This document shows, piece by piece, positions 31,454-40,345 of a DNA stretch of 64,000 nt; the stretch's first letter is position 1; each line of letters begins with the position of its first letter. The stretch comes from JAAYEA01 sp012689325. GTDB taxonomy: Bacteria > Chloroflexota > Anaerolineae > JAAYEA01. The notes under the pieces are model-generated. The model was not told where the DNA came from. It saw nothing but the letters and a program-made list of their open reading frames with translations, and did not search any database. The stretch lies in NCBI GenBank assembly GCA_036841525.1, contig DAITVZ010000015.1, forward strand, positions 9,916-73,915. The letters run 5' to 3'. The translations under genes and the position numbers were made by a program.

Positions 31454-33535
31454 ATGCCCACCTATCTGACACCGGGCGTCTACTTTGAAAGGCCGCGGCA
31501 GCGCGAGCAGCTCTTGCCCCAGCGCACCGACGTGGCCGGCCTGGTCGGGCTGGCCGAGCGCGGCCCGCTGCACTCGCCCCAGCGGCTGACCGGTTGGCGC
31601 GAGTTCCAGCAGCTCTACGGCGGCTTTTTGCCCTATGCCCACCTGGCCTACGCCGTGCGCGCCTTTTTCGAGAACGGCGGCGCCGCCTGTTTCATCGTCC
31701 GCGTCGCCCACCGCGCCTCGGCCCGCCGGGCGGAGGTCATGATCCCCGACCCGTCCGGCGGTCCCGACCTCTGGGCCTGCCGCGCCATCGACGAGGGGAC
31801 CTGGGGCAACGAGCTCGCCATCTCGCTGCAGGCGGCCCACCTGGGCGCCACCCGCCACGTCCCCCTGCCGGCCCTCCCGCCCGACCGGCTCGCCGTCGCC
31901 AACATCGCCGGCCTGGAGCCGGGGAGCTGGGTGCGCCTCTCTCAACCGGGCGCCGGCCCGCCGGCGGTCCGGCGGGTGACGCAAGTGGACCCCCTACTGG
32001 GCCTGCTCACGCTTCACCCGACGCTGGCGGGAAGCGGCCTGGACCCAGCGGCGAAGGACCGCCCCATCAGCATGGAGAGCCTGGAGTTCACCCTGCTCGT
32101 CTGGCAGGAGGACCAGGTGGCCGAGCGCTTTGCCGCGCTGGCGCCGGACCCCGCCCATCCCCGCTACGCCCCCCTCGTGGTGAACGAGGGCTCGCGGCTG
32201 ATCCGGCTGGAGGCCAGCGCGCCGCCCGGCCTGCCGCCGCTCCCCTGGCGCGGGCCGCTTGCCAGCGGCGCCAATGGGCTGCGCGACCTGGATATCTATG
32301 ACCTGGTCGGCGCGCCCGAGGGCGAGCCGCCCCTGGGGCTGGCCGCCCTGGCCCGGGAGGACGAGGTGGGGCTCCTGGCCATCCCGGACCTGGCGATGCG
32401 CCCCGAGCCGCCCCCGCCGGTGAAGCGCAAGCCGCCGGCCCCCAGCGACCCCTGCGCCCTCGGCGCCCCCTGGCAGCGCTATGCCCTGGCCGGGCGCGTG
32501 GTGGATGGCGAGGCCCATCTCCCCCTTCCCGGCGTCAAGGTCAGCGACGGGCTCCGCGAAGCCGTCACCGACGCCCTGGGCCGCTTTGCGCTGGCCGACC
32601 TGCCCCCGGGCAGCCTCGACCTCCTGCTCACCCTGCCGGGGTATGCGGAGCTGGCCTGCCGGGCCACGGTGAAAGAGCCGTCGCCGCAAGACCTGGGCGA
32701 CCTGGCGCTGGCGCCCATCGACCTGCCGCCGGCCCTGGACGAGGCGGATATCGCCTATGGGCAGCAGGCGATGATCGCCCAATGCGAGGCGCTGCGCGAC
32801 CGCTTTGCCCTGCTGGACCCGCCGCTGACGGCGCAGGGCGAGCACCTGGACCCCAGCGGCATCCTGGCCTGGCGCGCCCGCTTCGACACCCCCTTCGCCG
32901 CGCTCTATTACCCCTGGCTGCGGGCGCGCGACCCCCTGGCCCCCGCCGCGCCCCAGGGGCGGCTCGTCCCGCCCTCCGGCCACGTGGCCGGGGCCTATGC
33001 CGCCACGGACCTCGCCGCGGGGGTCCACCGGCCGGCCGCCAACCGGGCGCTGGCCTTTGCCGATGATGTGGCCGTCCCCGTGGACGACGCGCTGCACGGG
33101 CTGCTCAACCCCCAGGGCGTCAACGCCATCCGGGCCTTGCCGGGGCGCGGCATCCGCATCTTGGGCGCCCGCACCCTCAGCAGCGAACCGGCCTGGCGTT
33201 ATGTCAACGTTCGGCGGCTGATGAGCATGCTGGAGGAGGCGCTGCGGGATGGCCTGCAGTGGGCCGTCTTTGAGCCCAACGACGACCAGTTGCGCCTGGG
33301 CGTGCGGCTGGGCATCAGCGCCCTGCTGGATCGCCTCTGGCGGGAGGGCGCCTTCCTGGGCGACTCGCCCGAGGCGGCCTATCGGGTGCGCTGCGACGCC
33401 GCCACCACTCCGCCCGAGGCCCAGGCCAACGGGCGCCTGATCGCCGAGATCGGCGTGGCGCCCACCGTCCCTTACGAGTTCGTCGTGCTGCGCCTGGGGC
33501 TCACGGCGGACGAGCTGCGGATTTCGGAGGTATAG
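31454..33535 (+). CDS. CIS tail sheath protein 2 with inserted carboxypeptidase-regulatory-like domain
   Basis: 693 aa. Sheath N-terminus TYLTPGVYFERPRQREQ (residues 3-19). The C-terminal core from about residue 430 has QCEALRDRFALLDP, YYPWLRARDP, PPSGHVAGAYAATD, RGIRILGARTLSS and VFEPNDDQLRLGVR. Residues about 341-422 are an extra beta-sandwich (ALAGRVVDGEAHLPLPGVKV ... GRFALADLPPGSLDLLLTLP), preceded by a Pro/Lys linker (PPPPVKRKPPAP). This insert is of the carboxypeptidase regulatory type and resembles the second domain of the gene at 27715. It would sit on the outside of the sheath. It starts 17 bases after tube 1. Confidence 0.92.
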   Translation: MPTYLTPGVYFERPRQREQLLPQRTDVAGLVGLAERGPLHSPQRLTGWREFQQLYGGFLPYAHLAYAVRAFFENGGAACFIVRVAHRASARRAEVMIPDPSGGPDLWACRAIDEGTWGNELAISLQAAHLGATRHVPLPALPPDRLAVANIAGLEPGSWVRLSQPGAGPPAVRRVTQVDPLLGLLTLHPTLAGSGLDPAAKDRPISMESLEFTLLVWQEDQVAERFAALAPDPAHPRYAPLVVNEGSRLIRLEASAPPGLPPLPWRGPLASGANGLRDLDIYDLVGAPEGEPPLGLAALAREDEVGLLAIPDLAMRPEPPPPVKRKPPAPSDPCALGAPWQRYALAGRVVDGEAHLPLPGVKVSDGLREAVTDALGRFALADLPPGSLDLLLTLPGYAELACRATVKEPSPQDLGDLALAPIDLPPALDEADIAYGQQAMIAQCEALRDRFALLDPPLTAQGEHLDPSGILAWRARFDTPFAALYYPWLRARDPLAPAAPQGRLVPPSGHVAGAYAATDLAAGVHRPAANRALAFADDVAVPVDDALHGLLNPQGVNAIRALPGRGIRILGARTLSSEPAWRYVNVRRLMSMLEEALRDGLQWAVFEPNDDQLRLGVRLGISALLDRLWREGAFLGDSPEAAYRVRCDAATTPPEAQANGRLIAEIGVAPTVPYEFVVLRLGLTADELRISEV

Positions 33536-33538
33536 CCC

Positions 33539-33991
33539 ATGCCCGGCCGAGAAGACCCCCTGCCCGCTTTCAACTTTGTCGTTCAGCTCATCGACAGCGC
33601 CGGCGCGGCGCGGACCGTGGCGGGCTTTTCCGAATGCAGCGGGCTCGGGTCCACGCTGGAGGTGCAGGAATACCAGGAAGGCGGCGTCAACGACCGCGTG
33701 CGCAAATTCCCGACCCGCTTTACCTACGGCAACATCACCCTCAAGCGCGGGCTGGCGCTGGACCCACTGCTCTGGACGTGGCACGAGGAGCTGTTGCGCG
33801 GGCGGGCCACCCGCCGCGATGGGCTAATCCTGTTGTTGAACGAGGCGCGCCAGCCGGTGCTGGCCTGGAAGTGGGAGCGCGGGCTCCCCGTCAGGTGGTC
33901 CGGCCCGGCGCTAAACGCCCAGGCCAGCGAGGCCGCCGTGGAGACGCTCGAGATCGCCCACGAGCGGCTGCAACGGTTCCGGATCACCTGA
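33539..33991 (+). CDS. CIS inner tube protein 2
   Basis: 150 aa, paralogue of tube 1: LPAFNFVVQLIDSAGAART, then VAGFSECSGLGSTLEVQEY, GNITLKRGLALDPLLW and ETLEIAHERLQRF. Systems of this type often have a special tube subunit that joins tube to baseplate. This gene, next to the baseplate genes, is the likely candidate. It starts 4 bases after sheath 2. Confidence 0.92.
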   Translation: MPGREDPLPAFNFVVQLIDSAGAARTVAGFSECSGLGSTLEVQEYQEGGVNDRVRKFPTRFTYGNITLKRGLALDPLLWTWHEELLRGRATRRDGLILLLNEARQPVLAWKWERGLPVRWSGPALNAQASEAAVETLEIAHERLQRFRIT

Positions 33992-34004
33992 GGAGCGAGC
34001 AACC

Positions 34005-34202
34005 ATGCCCCTGGATGTGCGGATCAACGAAGTGACCACGCAGGTGAGCGTGACCGATGACGCGGCGCTGCTGAGCCCGCGGGTGCTGGAGCGGATCATC
34101 CAGGCCGTGCTGGCCCGGCTGGAGGCCAAACAGTGGGATGAGCGGCTGGCCCAGGAGGAGCGGGGCCTCGGCTCCGCCCGCCCGGAGCCGCGGCCCCAGT
34201 AG
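34005..34202 (+). CDS. DUF5908-like small CIS protein
   Basis: 65 aa: PLDVRINEVTTQVSVTD followed by a helix (PRVLERIIQAVLARLEAKQ) and a Pro/Arg tail. Small proteins of this form (DUF5908, Pvc6-like position) lie between tube and LysM adaptor genes in many CIS loci. Probably a baseplate or tube accessory. Assignment is by size, opening and position. Confidence 0.65.
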   Translation: MPLDVRINEVTTQVSVTDDAALLSPRVLERIIQAVLARLEAKQWDERLAQEERGLGSARPEPRPQ

Positions 34203-34224
34203 CCACAGGAGGTGAGCGGCCGCC

Positions 34225-34929
34225 ATGAGCGAAGCATACGCCCAAGCCTATTTCGAGCGCCTGGACGCCCAGGGCAAGGTGGTCAAGCGCCTGAACATCC
34301 AGTTCAACCCCGCCGAGCTGAGCATGGAAAAGGCGGCGCAGATCGCCGAGATCGCCATCCCGGGGATCGATAGCCCCATCCTGCAGTTCATCCGCGGGCA
34401 GAACGAAAAGGTCACGCTGGAGCTCTTTTTCGACACCACCGAGCAAGGGACCGGCCCCGGCGCCGCCCCGGTGACCACCCGCACCAACGAGTTCTATGCG
34501 CTGGTCAAGATGTCCGGCCGGGAGCACGCCCCGCCCCGCTGCCGCTTCGGCTGGGGCGCCGAGTTCCCCGGCCTGGTCCACCAGGCGGGCGAGGTCATCG
34601 GCGCGCGCAAGGCCTTCGATTGCGTCGTCGAGAGCATCCGGCAGAAATTCACCCTGTTCAGCCCGGAGGGCGTGCCCTTGCGGGCCACCCTGGCCGTGTC
34701 GCTCCGCGAGTACAAGTCGCTGGAAACGCAGCTCCAGCAGCTCAACCTGCAATCGGCGGACCACACCCGCGTGCACATCGTGCAGCGCGGCGAGACGCTG
34801 CCGCAGATCGCCTATATCGCTTACCAGGACCCGGCCAAGTGGCGGCTCATCGCCCAGGCCAACGGGCTCTTGCGCCCGCGGGAGCTGCAGCCGGGCATGG
34901 TCCTGGAATTGCCGCCCGAGCGGACCTGA
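34225..34929 (+). CDS. LysM-containing tube-baseplate adaptor (Pvc7-like)
   Basis: 234 aa, ATG 34225 behind CAGGAGGTGAG. The N-terminal domain (IQFNPAELSMEKAAQIAEI, VTLELFFDTTEQG) is typical of Pvc7/gp53-like adaptors. The last 50 residues are a LysM domain (HIVQRGETLPQIAYIAYQ ... LQPGMVLELP). It would link the tube's first ring to the hub. Confidence 0.88.
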   Translation: MSEAYAQAYFERLDAQGKVVKRLNIQFNPAELSMEKAAQIAEIAIPGIDSPILQFIRGQNEKVTLELFFDTTEQGTGPGAAPVTTRTNEFYALVKMSGREHAPPRCRFGWGAEFPGLVHQAGEVIGARKAFDCVVESIRQKFTLFSPEGVPLRATLAVSLREYKSLETQLQQLNLQSADHTRVHIVQRGETLPQIAYIAYQDPAKWRLIAQANGLLRPRELQPGMVLELPPERT

Positions 34930-34932
34930 GCC

Positions 34933-36114
34933 ATGACAGAACAGCCAACGCCCATCCATGCCCGACACGATTTCTACGTGCCGGCCTTTGAGCTCAAGGT
35001 CGGCGGCCGCAGCCTGGAGCGCGACGTCATCCGCGACGTGCTCTCGGTGAGCTACACCGACAGCCTGGACAAGCTGGACGCCGCCGAGATCACCCTCAAC
35101 AATTGGGACGCCGACCGCCGCGCGCTCAAATACAGCGACCCGCGGACAACGCCGGTGAACCTGGACCCCGGCGCCGAGATCGAGCTCTATATGGGCTATC
35201 ACGACCGGGGCGGGCTGACCCTGATGCTGCGCGGCCAGATCGTCTCGCTGGCCCCCGACTTTCCCGCCGCGGGCCAGCCGACCATCCAGGTGCGCGCGCT
35301 GAACCAGCTCTACAAACTGCACTACAAGCAAGAGGTGCAGGTCTACACCGACAAGACCGATAGCCAGATCGCCCAGGCCGTGCTGGACCGGATCGCGCAG
35401 GAGGCCAGCGCCCCGCGCGGCGGCGGCCGCCCGGCGCTGAACCTGGAGCTGGTGACGCGCAGCGCCAACCGGAGCGAGGAGCCGCACGGCTATATCGTCA
35501 TCAACAACGACTATCCGATCATCTTTCTGATGGAGCGGGCCCGGCACAACGGCTATGACATCTTTATCGAGGAGGCGGCGGAAAACGGCCGCGCCACCTC
35601 CAAGCTGCACTTTCACCCGCCGGACCGGGGCGCGCCCGCCGTGTACGAGCTCACCTATGGGCAGACGCTCATCAGCTTCAAGCCGGCGCTCAAGACCAAG
35701 GCCCAGGTGGCCAAGGTGACGGTGCGCGGCTGGAACCCCGCCCGGAAGCGCGAGATCGTGGGGGAGGCCACCTGGGACGACCTGGACATCCGCGGGCTGC
35801 CCAGCGCGGAGGACATGGCCGCCGTGGATGCGGCGCTGGCCGGGTCGGAGGAGGTGGTGGCCGACGCGCCCGTCGAGTCCGAGGCGGAGGCCCGGCGGCA
35901 GGCCCAGGCCCACCTGGCGCACCTGGCCAAGGACCTGGTGAGCGGTTCGGGGAGCACCGTGGGCCTGCCCGAGCTGCGGGCCGGGCGGCCCGTCTATATC
36001 CGGGGGCTGGGCAGCCGCTTCAGCGGCCGCTACCTGGTCACCAGCAGCGCCCACACCATCGACGATTGCGGGTACCTGACCCAGTTCGAGGCCCGCATGG
36101 AGGAGCTCAAGTGA
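34933..36114 (+). CDS. CIS baseplate hub (gpD/VgrG-type late-control D protein)
   Basis: 393 aa, ATG 34933, 3 bases after the adaptor stop. Hub fold: RHDFYVPAFELKVGGRSLE, then VLSVSYTDSLDKLDAAEI, GAEIELYMGYHDRGGL, YTDKTDSQIAQAVLD and the end YLVTSSAHTIDDCGYLTQFE. It forms the trimer that seats the spike. Its stop overlaps the spike gene start by GTGA. Confidence 0.92.
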   Translation: MTEQPTPIHARHDFYVPAFELKVGGRSLERDVIRDVLSVSYTDSLDKLDAAEITLNNWDADRRALKYSDPRTTPVNLDPGAEIELYMGYHDRGGLTLMLRGQIVSLAPDFPAAGQPTIQVRALNQLYKLHYKQEVQVYTDKTDSQIAQAVLDRIAQEASAPRGGGRPALNLELVTRSANRSEEPHGYIVINNDYPIIFLMERARHNGYDIFIEEAAENGRATSKLHFHPPDRGAPAVYELTYGQTLISFKPALKTKAQVAKVTVRGWNPARKREIVGEATWDDLDIRGLPSAEDMAAVDAALAGSEEVVADAPVESEAEARRQAQAHLAHLAKDLVSGSGSTVGLPELRAGRPVYIRGLGSRFSGRYLVTSSAHTIDDCGYLTQFEARMEELK

Positions 36115-36602
36115 GCCGCATCCCTGGCGTCGTGATCGGCCTGGTCCGCAGCCTCGATGACCCCGAGGGGCTGGGGCGCGTGCAGGTCGCCTTTCCCTGG
36201 CTGGGCGAGGGCGCGCCGGAGGGGAATTGGGCCCGCATCGCCGCGCCGCTGGCCGGGCCGGGCCGGGGCCAGCAGTTCATGCCCGAGGTGGACGACGAGG
36301 TGCTGGTGGCCTTTGAGCACGGCGAAATCCGCATGCCCTATATCCTCGGCTACCTCTGGAACGGCGTGGACCGCCCCCCGCGAGACGACCCCCAGAAGCG
36401 GGCCATCCAGACGGTGAGCGGCCACGTGCTCGAGTTCGACGACACGACAGGGAGCGAAAAGATCACCCTGCTCTTCAAGGGCGGGACCCCCAGCGTCACC
36501 CTGCGACAGGACGCCGTGGAGATCAAGTTCGATGGCGGGAATTATGTCAAAATCAGCGCGGCGGGCGTCGAGGTCAAGGGCGCCCAGATCCAGTTGAACT
36601 AG
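36111..36602 (+). CDS. CIS spike protein (gpV/gp5 OB-fold)
   Basis: 163 aa from GTG 36111, which overlaps the hub stop and lacks its own ribosome-binding site, so it is coupled. Opening RIPGVVIGLVRSLDDPEGLG, OB-fold core VQVAFPWLGEGAPEGNWARI, then PEVDDEVLVAFEHGE and YILGYLWNGVD. A short beta-helix tail (VEIKFDGGNYVKISAAGVEV) forms the needle. Hub and spike are split into two genes here, whereas VgrG and Pvc8 are fused. Confidence 0.92.
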   Translation: MSRIPGVVIGLVRSLDDPEGLGRVQVAFPWLGEGAPEGNWARIAAPLAGPGRGQQFMPEVDDEVLVAFEHGEIRMPYILGYLWNGVDRPPRDDPQKRAIQTVSGHVLEFDDTTGSEKITLLFKGGTPSVTLRQDAVEIKFDGGNYVKISAAGVEVKGAQIQLN

Positions 36603-36604
36603 CC

Positions 36605-37405
36605 ATGCAAATCCAAGTGAGCCCGGACTATCCCTACCCGAGCCTGTTCGTGATCAGCAGCCGGGCGAGCGGCGCCGCCGCCCCGCCCGCGCAGGCCGTC
36701 GGCGTGCTGGTCGTCAAGCAGACGGTGTGGGCCGACGGCGCCATCCCGCCCAAGGAGCAGCAACAGCCGATCCTGCTCGCCGACGCGCTGGTGGACCCGC
36801 CGGGCGCCGACGCCGCGAGCCTGGAGATCTATCTCGAGTCCGACCTGGCCGCCGATAAACCCACGCTGGACGTGGTCGCCGCGCGGAACCACCCGGCCCG
36901 CGGCTACTTTGGCCGCATCCGCATCGACCGCCAGGACGGGGCGGGGTACCAGCCCGCCGCCGGGACCGACCTGGATTGGGGCTGGCAGAGCCGGACGCAG
37001 GGGAACGACCCGCCTAGCGGCGCGGCCAACCCGCGCCCGGGCCAGGCGGGCGACGTGGCCGCCTTCGCGCCGGAGACGAGCGACCCGGCCAAGCTGCCGG
37101 TCGGGTTCGACAACGCCTTTTACAACGGCGGGCGGCTGCGCGACCTGGCCCGCCTGAAGGCCGGGGACTGGGTGCAGTTCAGCTATTGGTATGGCGTCGG
37201 CTGGGTCGTCTGGCCGGTCGCCATCCCCGCCGGGCCGCAGTTGGCGATCACCGTGGGGGGCGCGCCCATCGACCCGCCGGTGAGCCTCGCGCTCCACGCC
37301 GATACGGTGGTCTGGGACATGACCACCTGGCGCTTTGCCATCGTTTGGCGGGCCGTCTTTCCCTGGGAAGAGCGCCTCGCCGCCGCTGTCTTGGAGGTCC
37401 ATTGA
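36605..37405 (+). CDS. DUF2169-like CIS accessory protein
   Basis: 266 aa, starting 2 bases after the spike stop. Mixed beta sequence. The part LALHADTVVWDMTTWRFAIV with WRAVFP and the N-terminal LFVISSRASG ... AVGVLVVKQTVW look like DUF2169 proteins, which accompany PAAR and effector genes in type VI secretion systems. Its place between spike and PAAR-like tip supports a loading or tip-assembly role. This is a weak match made by eye. Confidence 0.5.
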   Translation: MQIQVSPDYPYPSLFVISSRASGAAAPPAQAVGVLVVKQTVWADGAIPPKEQQQPILLADALVDPPGADAASLEIYLESDLAADKPTLDVVAARNHPARGYFGRIRIDRQDGAGYQPAAGTDLDWGWQSRTQGNDPPSGAANPRPGQAGDVAAFAPETSDPAKLPVGFDNAFYNGGRLRDLARLKAGDWVQFSYWYGVGWVVWPVAIPAGPQLAITVGGAPIDPPVSLALHADTVVWDMTTWRFAIVWRAVFPWEERLAAAVLEVH

Positions 37406-37406
37406 C

Positions 37407-37805
37407 ATGGGACAGCCCATCACCACCACCGCAGGGGGGATCTGCTTCGCCTTCCCCGACGTCTGCCTGACGCCCATCCCGGGCGGGGGCTCGGCGCCCG
37501 TCCCCTACCCGAATATCGGCCAGCTCAGCGGCGCCACCGGCGTGGCCAGCACGGTCCTGGCGGGCGGGAACCCCGTGGTCACCCAGGATAGCACCATCCC
37601 CACCACCACGGGCGACGAGGCCGGCTCCCTCGGCGGCGTGACCAGCGGCGCCTTCGGGCAAAAGGTCGAGTTCGCCACGTTCAGCGGCACCGTCAAGGCG
37701 GAGGGGGCGGGCGTGGTGCGCATGTTCGATACCACCCAGCAGAACAATCGCAACGCCGTGGGCCGGGTGCTGGGCGGCGTGCCCACGGTCCTGGTAGGAG
37801 GTTGA
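37407..37805 (+). CDS. PAAR-like spike tip protein (DUF4150 type)
   Basis: 132 aa, ATG 37407. Motifs GGICFAFPDVCLTPIPGGG and PVPYPNIGQLSGATG are those of PAAR-like DUF4150 proteins, followed by TTGDEAGSLGGVTSG and FDTTQQNNRNAVGRVLG. It would sharpen the spike tip. No C-terminal toxin domain is attached. Confidence 0.9.
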   Translation: MGQPITTTAGGICFAFPDVCLTPIPGGGSAPVPYPNIGQLSGATGVASTVLAGGNPVVTQDSTIPTTTGDEAGSLGGVTSGAFGQKVEFATFSGTVKAEGAGVVRMFDTTQQNNRNAVGRVLGGVPTVLVGG

Positions 37806-37808
37806 GCG

Positions 37809-38213
37809 GTGACCCGCAACATCCTGGGCTCCGGCTGGAAATACCCCATCGCCATCGATGGCCGCGGCGGCCTGGCCCTCTCCCGCGAGGAGCAGTCCGT
37901 CGCCGAGGCCATCTGGATCATCCTCTCCACCGCCCGGGGCGAGCGGATCATGCGCCCCGAGTTCGGCTGCGGCATCCACGACTATGTCTTTGCCCCCAAC
38001 AACGCCAGCACCCGCGGCGCCATCGCCTATCAGGTCCAGCAGGCGCTGATCCGCTGGGAGCCGCGCATCGACGTCGCCGCCGTGCGCGTGGAGGACAACC
38101 CGGACCAGCCCAACCTGCTCTTGATCCACGTGGACTATGCCATCCGGGCCAATAACGCCTTTCATAACCTGGTCTATCCCTTCTTTATCCAGGAAGGGCC
38201 AACGGATCGGTAA
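37809..38213 (+). CDS. CIS baseplate wedge protein, gp25/GPW family
   Basis: 134 aa from GTG 37809, behind GGAGG within the previous gene's end. Family pattern: LGSGWKYPIAIDGRGGLALS, SVAEAIWIILSTARGERIM with RPEFGCGIHDYVF, then VQQALIRWEPRIDV. It starts sheath assembly on the baseplate. Confidence 0.93.
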   Translation: MTRNILGSGWKYPIAIDGRGGLALSREEQSVAEAIWIILSTARGERIMRPEFGCGIHDYVFAPNNASTRGAIAYQVQQALIRWEPRIDVAAVRVEDNPDQPNLLLIHVDYAIRANNAFHNLVYPFFIQEGPTDR

Positions 38214-38224
38214 GGAGCGCGCCC

Positions 38225-40345
38225 ATGCCTCTGCAACCACCGAAATTGGACGATCGCACCTTCGAGAGCCTCTTCAAGGAAGCGCGGAGCCGCATCCCGC
38301 GCTATGCGCCCGAGTGGACCAACTGGAACGACAGCGACCCGGGCATCACCCTGCTCCAGTTGCAGGCCTGGCTGGCCGAGACGATCCTCTATCGCCTGAA
38401 TCAGTTGCCCGACCTGAACTATATCAAATTCTTGCAGCTCCTGGGCGGGAGACAGGCCCCGGCGCGCCCGGCGCAGGCCGACCTGACCTTTATCCTCAAG
38501 GACAAGGTGGACCAGCCGGAGGTCCTGATCCCGCAGCACACCGTCGTCGGCGTCTCGGCGCCCAATTTGGACCAGCCCTTGCGCTTCGAGACCGACCGCG
38601 CGCTGCGCGCCATCAGCGCCAAGCTGGCGCTGGTGGTCCGCCTGACCGAGGCGGGCGCGCGGGAGGACGTGACCGAGGACAACAACGCCGCCGGGCGCGC
38701 CTATTGGCCTTTTGGCGAGTCGGCCAAGGAGGGCGCGGCGCTGCTGCTCGGCCTGAGCTCGACCCTCCCCTTCCCCCGCGACGAGATCGGCCTGCAATTC
38801 TACCTGGCGGAAACAGGCCAGGCGCTGCTGGCCGCCCCCCCGGAGGCCGCGTGCGGCGCGACCGCGCCAGCGGAGCCCTGGCTGGCCTGGGAGTGCTGGG
38901 ACGGCGTGGCCTGGACGGCGCTGGACCTCACTGGCGACGAGAGCTGCGGCCTGGCCCGCAGCGGCCAGGTCTATTTCAAGGTCCCCGCGCAGCTCCCCTC
39001 CGTCGAGTTCGACAAGCTCGGGCTGGGCGACTGCGCCGGGACCGAGGAGGCGCCCTGCTATTGGCTGCGCGTCTCGGTGACCCGGGAGGGCGCCTATCCG
39101 GCGGGCCAGGCGCCCCGGCTGGAGGCCGTGCTGACCAACGTCGTGCGCGCCACGGCGGCGCTGACCGCGCTGGACGAGGCCGTCGGCTCCAGCGACGGCG
39201 CGCCCAACCAGGTGATGGCGCTGCGCCATGCGCCGGTGCTGGCCGAGCCCCCGCTGGTGTTGGAGGTGGACGAGGGGAGCGGCCCCAAGGAGTGGCGGCA
39301 GGCGCCCGACTTTTACGAGACCACCCCCCACGACGAGGTCTATGTCCTGGACCGCGCCGCGGGGCGGATCACCTTTGGCGACGGGCGGCGGGGCCGCATC
39401 CCGGTGGCTGGGCAGCTCAACGTCATCGCCCGCCGCTACCGCCACGGCGGCGGCGCCGTCGGCAACGTCGGCGCGGGAACCATCACCGAGCTGGCCACGC
39501 CGATCCCCGAGGTGGACTCGGTCACCAACCATAGGGCGGCGGTCGGCGGCGCCGACGAGGAGCCATTGGACGAGACCAAGGTGCGCGAGCCCCGGCGGCT
39601 GCTCAAGACCCGCAACCGGGCCGTCACCCTGCAAGATTTCGCCGAGCTGGCCGCCGAGACCCCCGGCGCGCTGGTGGCCCGCGCCCACGCCTACGCGTCC
39701 GCCGTCGCCGGCGGCGCCCGCCGCATCTGCGTGGTCATCGTCCCCAGCAGCGAGGGGCCCAAGCCGGTCCCCAGCGAGGAATCGCTGGAGCTGGTCTGCC
39801 GCTACCTGGACGAGCGCCGCCTGATCACGACGCAGGTGGTCGTGCGCGGACCGACCTACGTGGACCTGGACCTGGCGCTGGACGTCCGCGCGCGGGACGG
39901 CGCCGATTTGAAGGCGGTCAAGAACGCCATCGCCGCCCGGCTGGGCGCGTACCTGCACCCCCTCCAGGGGGGCGAGGAGGGGCGCGGCTGGCCCTTTGGC
40001 CGCAACGTCTATTACTCCGAGCTGGTCCGCGAGATCATGCTCGTCCCCGGCGTGCGGCGGGTGGAGAGCCTGGCGCTCCATAAGCTGCTCGCGGTCCTGG
40101 ACGCCGAGCCCACCGCCGCCGAGCGAGCCGCGTTGATCCAGGCGGAAAAACTGCTCGGCGCGGGCGACCCCAGCGACGACGTGATCGCCCTGGTGGAGCT
40201 CCCCGCCGGCGGCGGCGACCCGGTGAAGCGCTTTGGCGTGGTCGCCGTGTACGAATGCAGCGATATGCCCATCGGCGAGGGCGCGCTGATCGCCCTGCGC
40301 CACGCCGAGATTGAGATCAGCTATGACCGGTCGCAAGGAGCATGA
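38225..40345 (+). CDS. CIS baseplate J-like protein (Pvc11-like)
   Basis: 706 aa, ATG 38225 behind TAAGGAG. Opening FESLFKEARSRIPRYAPEWT with WNDSDPGITLLQLQAWLAE is the mark of the large CIS baseplate proteins. The C-terminal half carries the gpJ-like core (FGDGRRGRIPV, NRAVTLQDFAELAAETPG, VVVRGPTYVDLDLALDV). It forms the baseplate ring. The next gene starts inside its stop (ATGA). Confidence 0.92.
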   Translation: MPLQPPKLDDRTFESLFKEARSRIPRYAPEWTNWNDSDPGITLLQLQAWLAETILYRLNQLPDLNYIKFLQLLGGRQAPARPAQADLTFILKDKVDQPEVLIPQHTVVGVSAPNLDQPLRFETDRALRAISAKLALVVRLTEAGAREDVTEDNNAAGRAYWPFGESAKEGAALLLGLSSTLPFPRDEIGLQFYLAETGQALLAAPPEAACGATAPAEPWLAWECWDGVAWTALDLTGDESCGLARSGQVYFKVPAQLPSVEFDKLGLGDCAGTEEAPCYWLRVSVTREGAYPAGQAPRLEAVLTNVVRATAALTALDEAVGSSDGAPNQVMALRHAPVLAEPPLVLEVDEGSGPKEWRQAPDFYETTPHDEVYVLDRAAGRITFGDGRRGRIPVAGQLNVIARRYRHGGGAVGNVGAGTITELATPIPEVDSVTNHRAAVGGADEEPLDETKVREPRRLLKTRNRAVTLQDFAELAAETPGALVARAHAYASAVAGGARRICVVIVPSSEGPKPVPSEESLELVCRYLDERRLITTQVVVRGPTYVDLDLALDVRARDGADLKAVKNAIAARLGAYLHPLQGGEEGRGWPFGRNVYYSELVREIMLVPGVRRVESLALHKLLAVLDAEPTAAERAALIQAEKLLGAGDPSDDVIALVELPAGGGDPVKRFGVVAVYECSDMPIGEGALIALRHAEIEISYDRSQGA

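Noticed and set aside
38174..40336. 720-codon minus-strand frame opposite the baseplate J gene
   Set aside because: Antisense shadow of a clear CIS gene.
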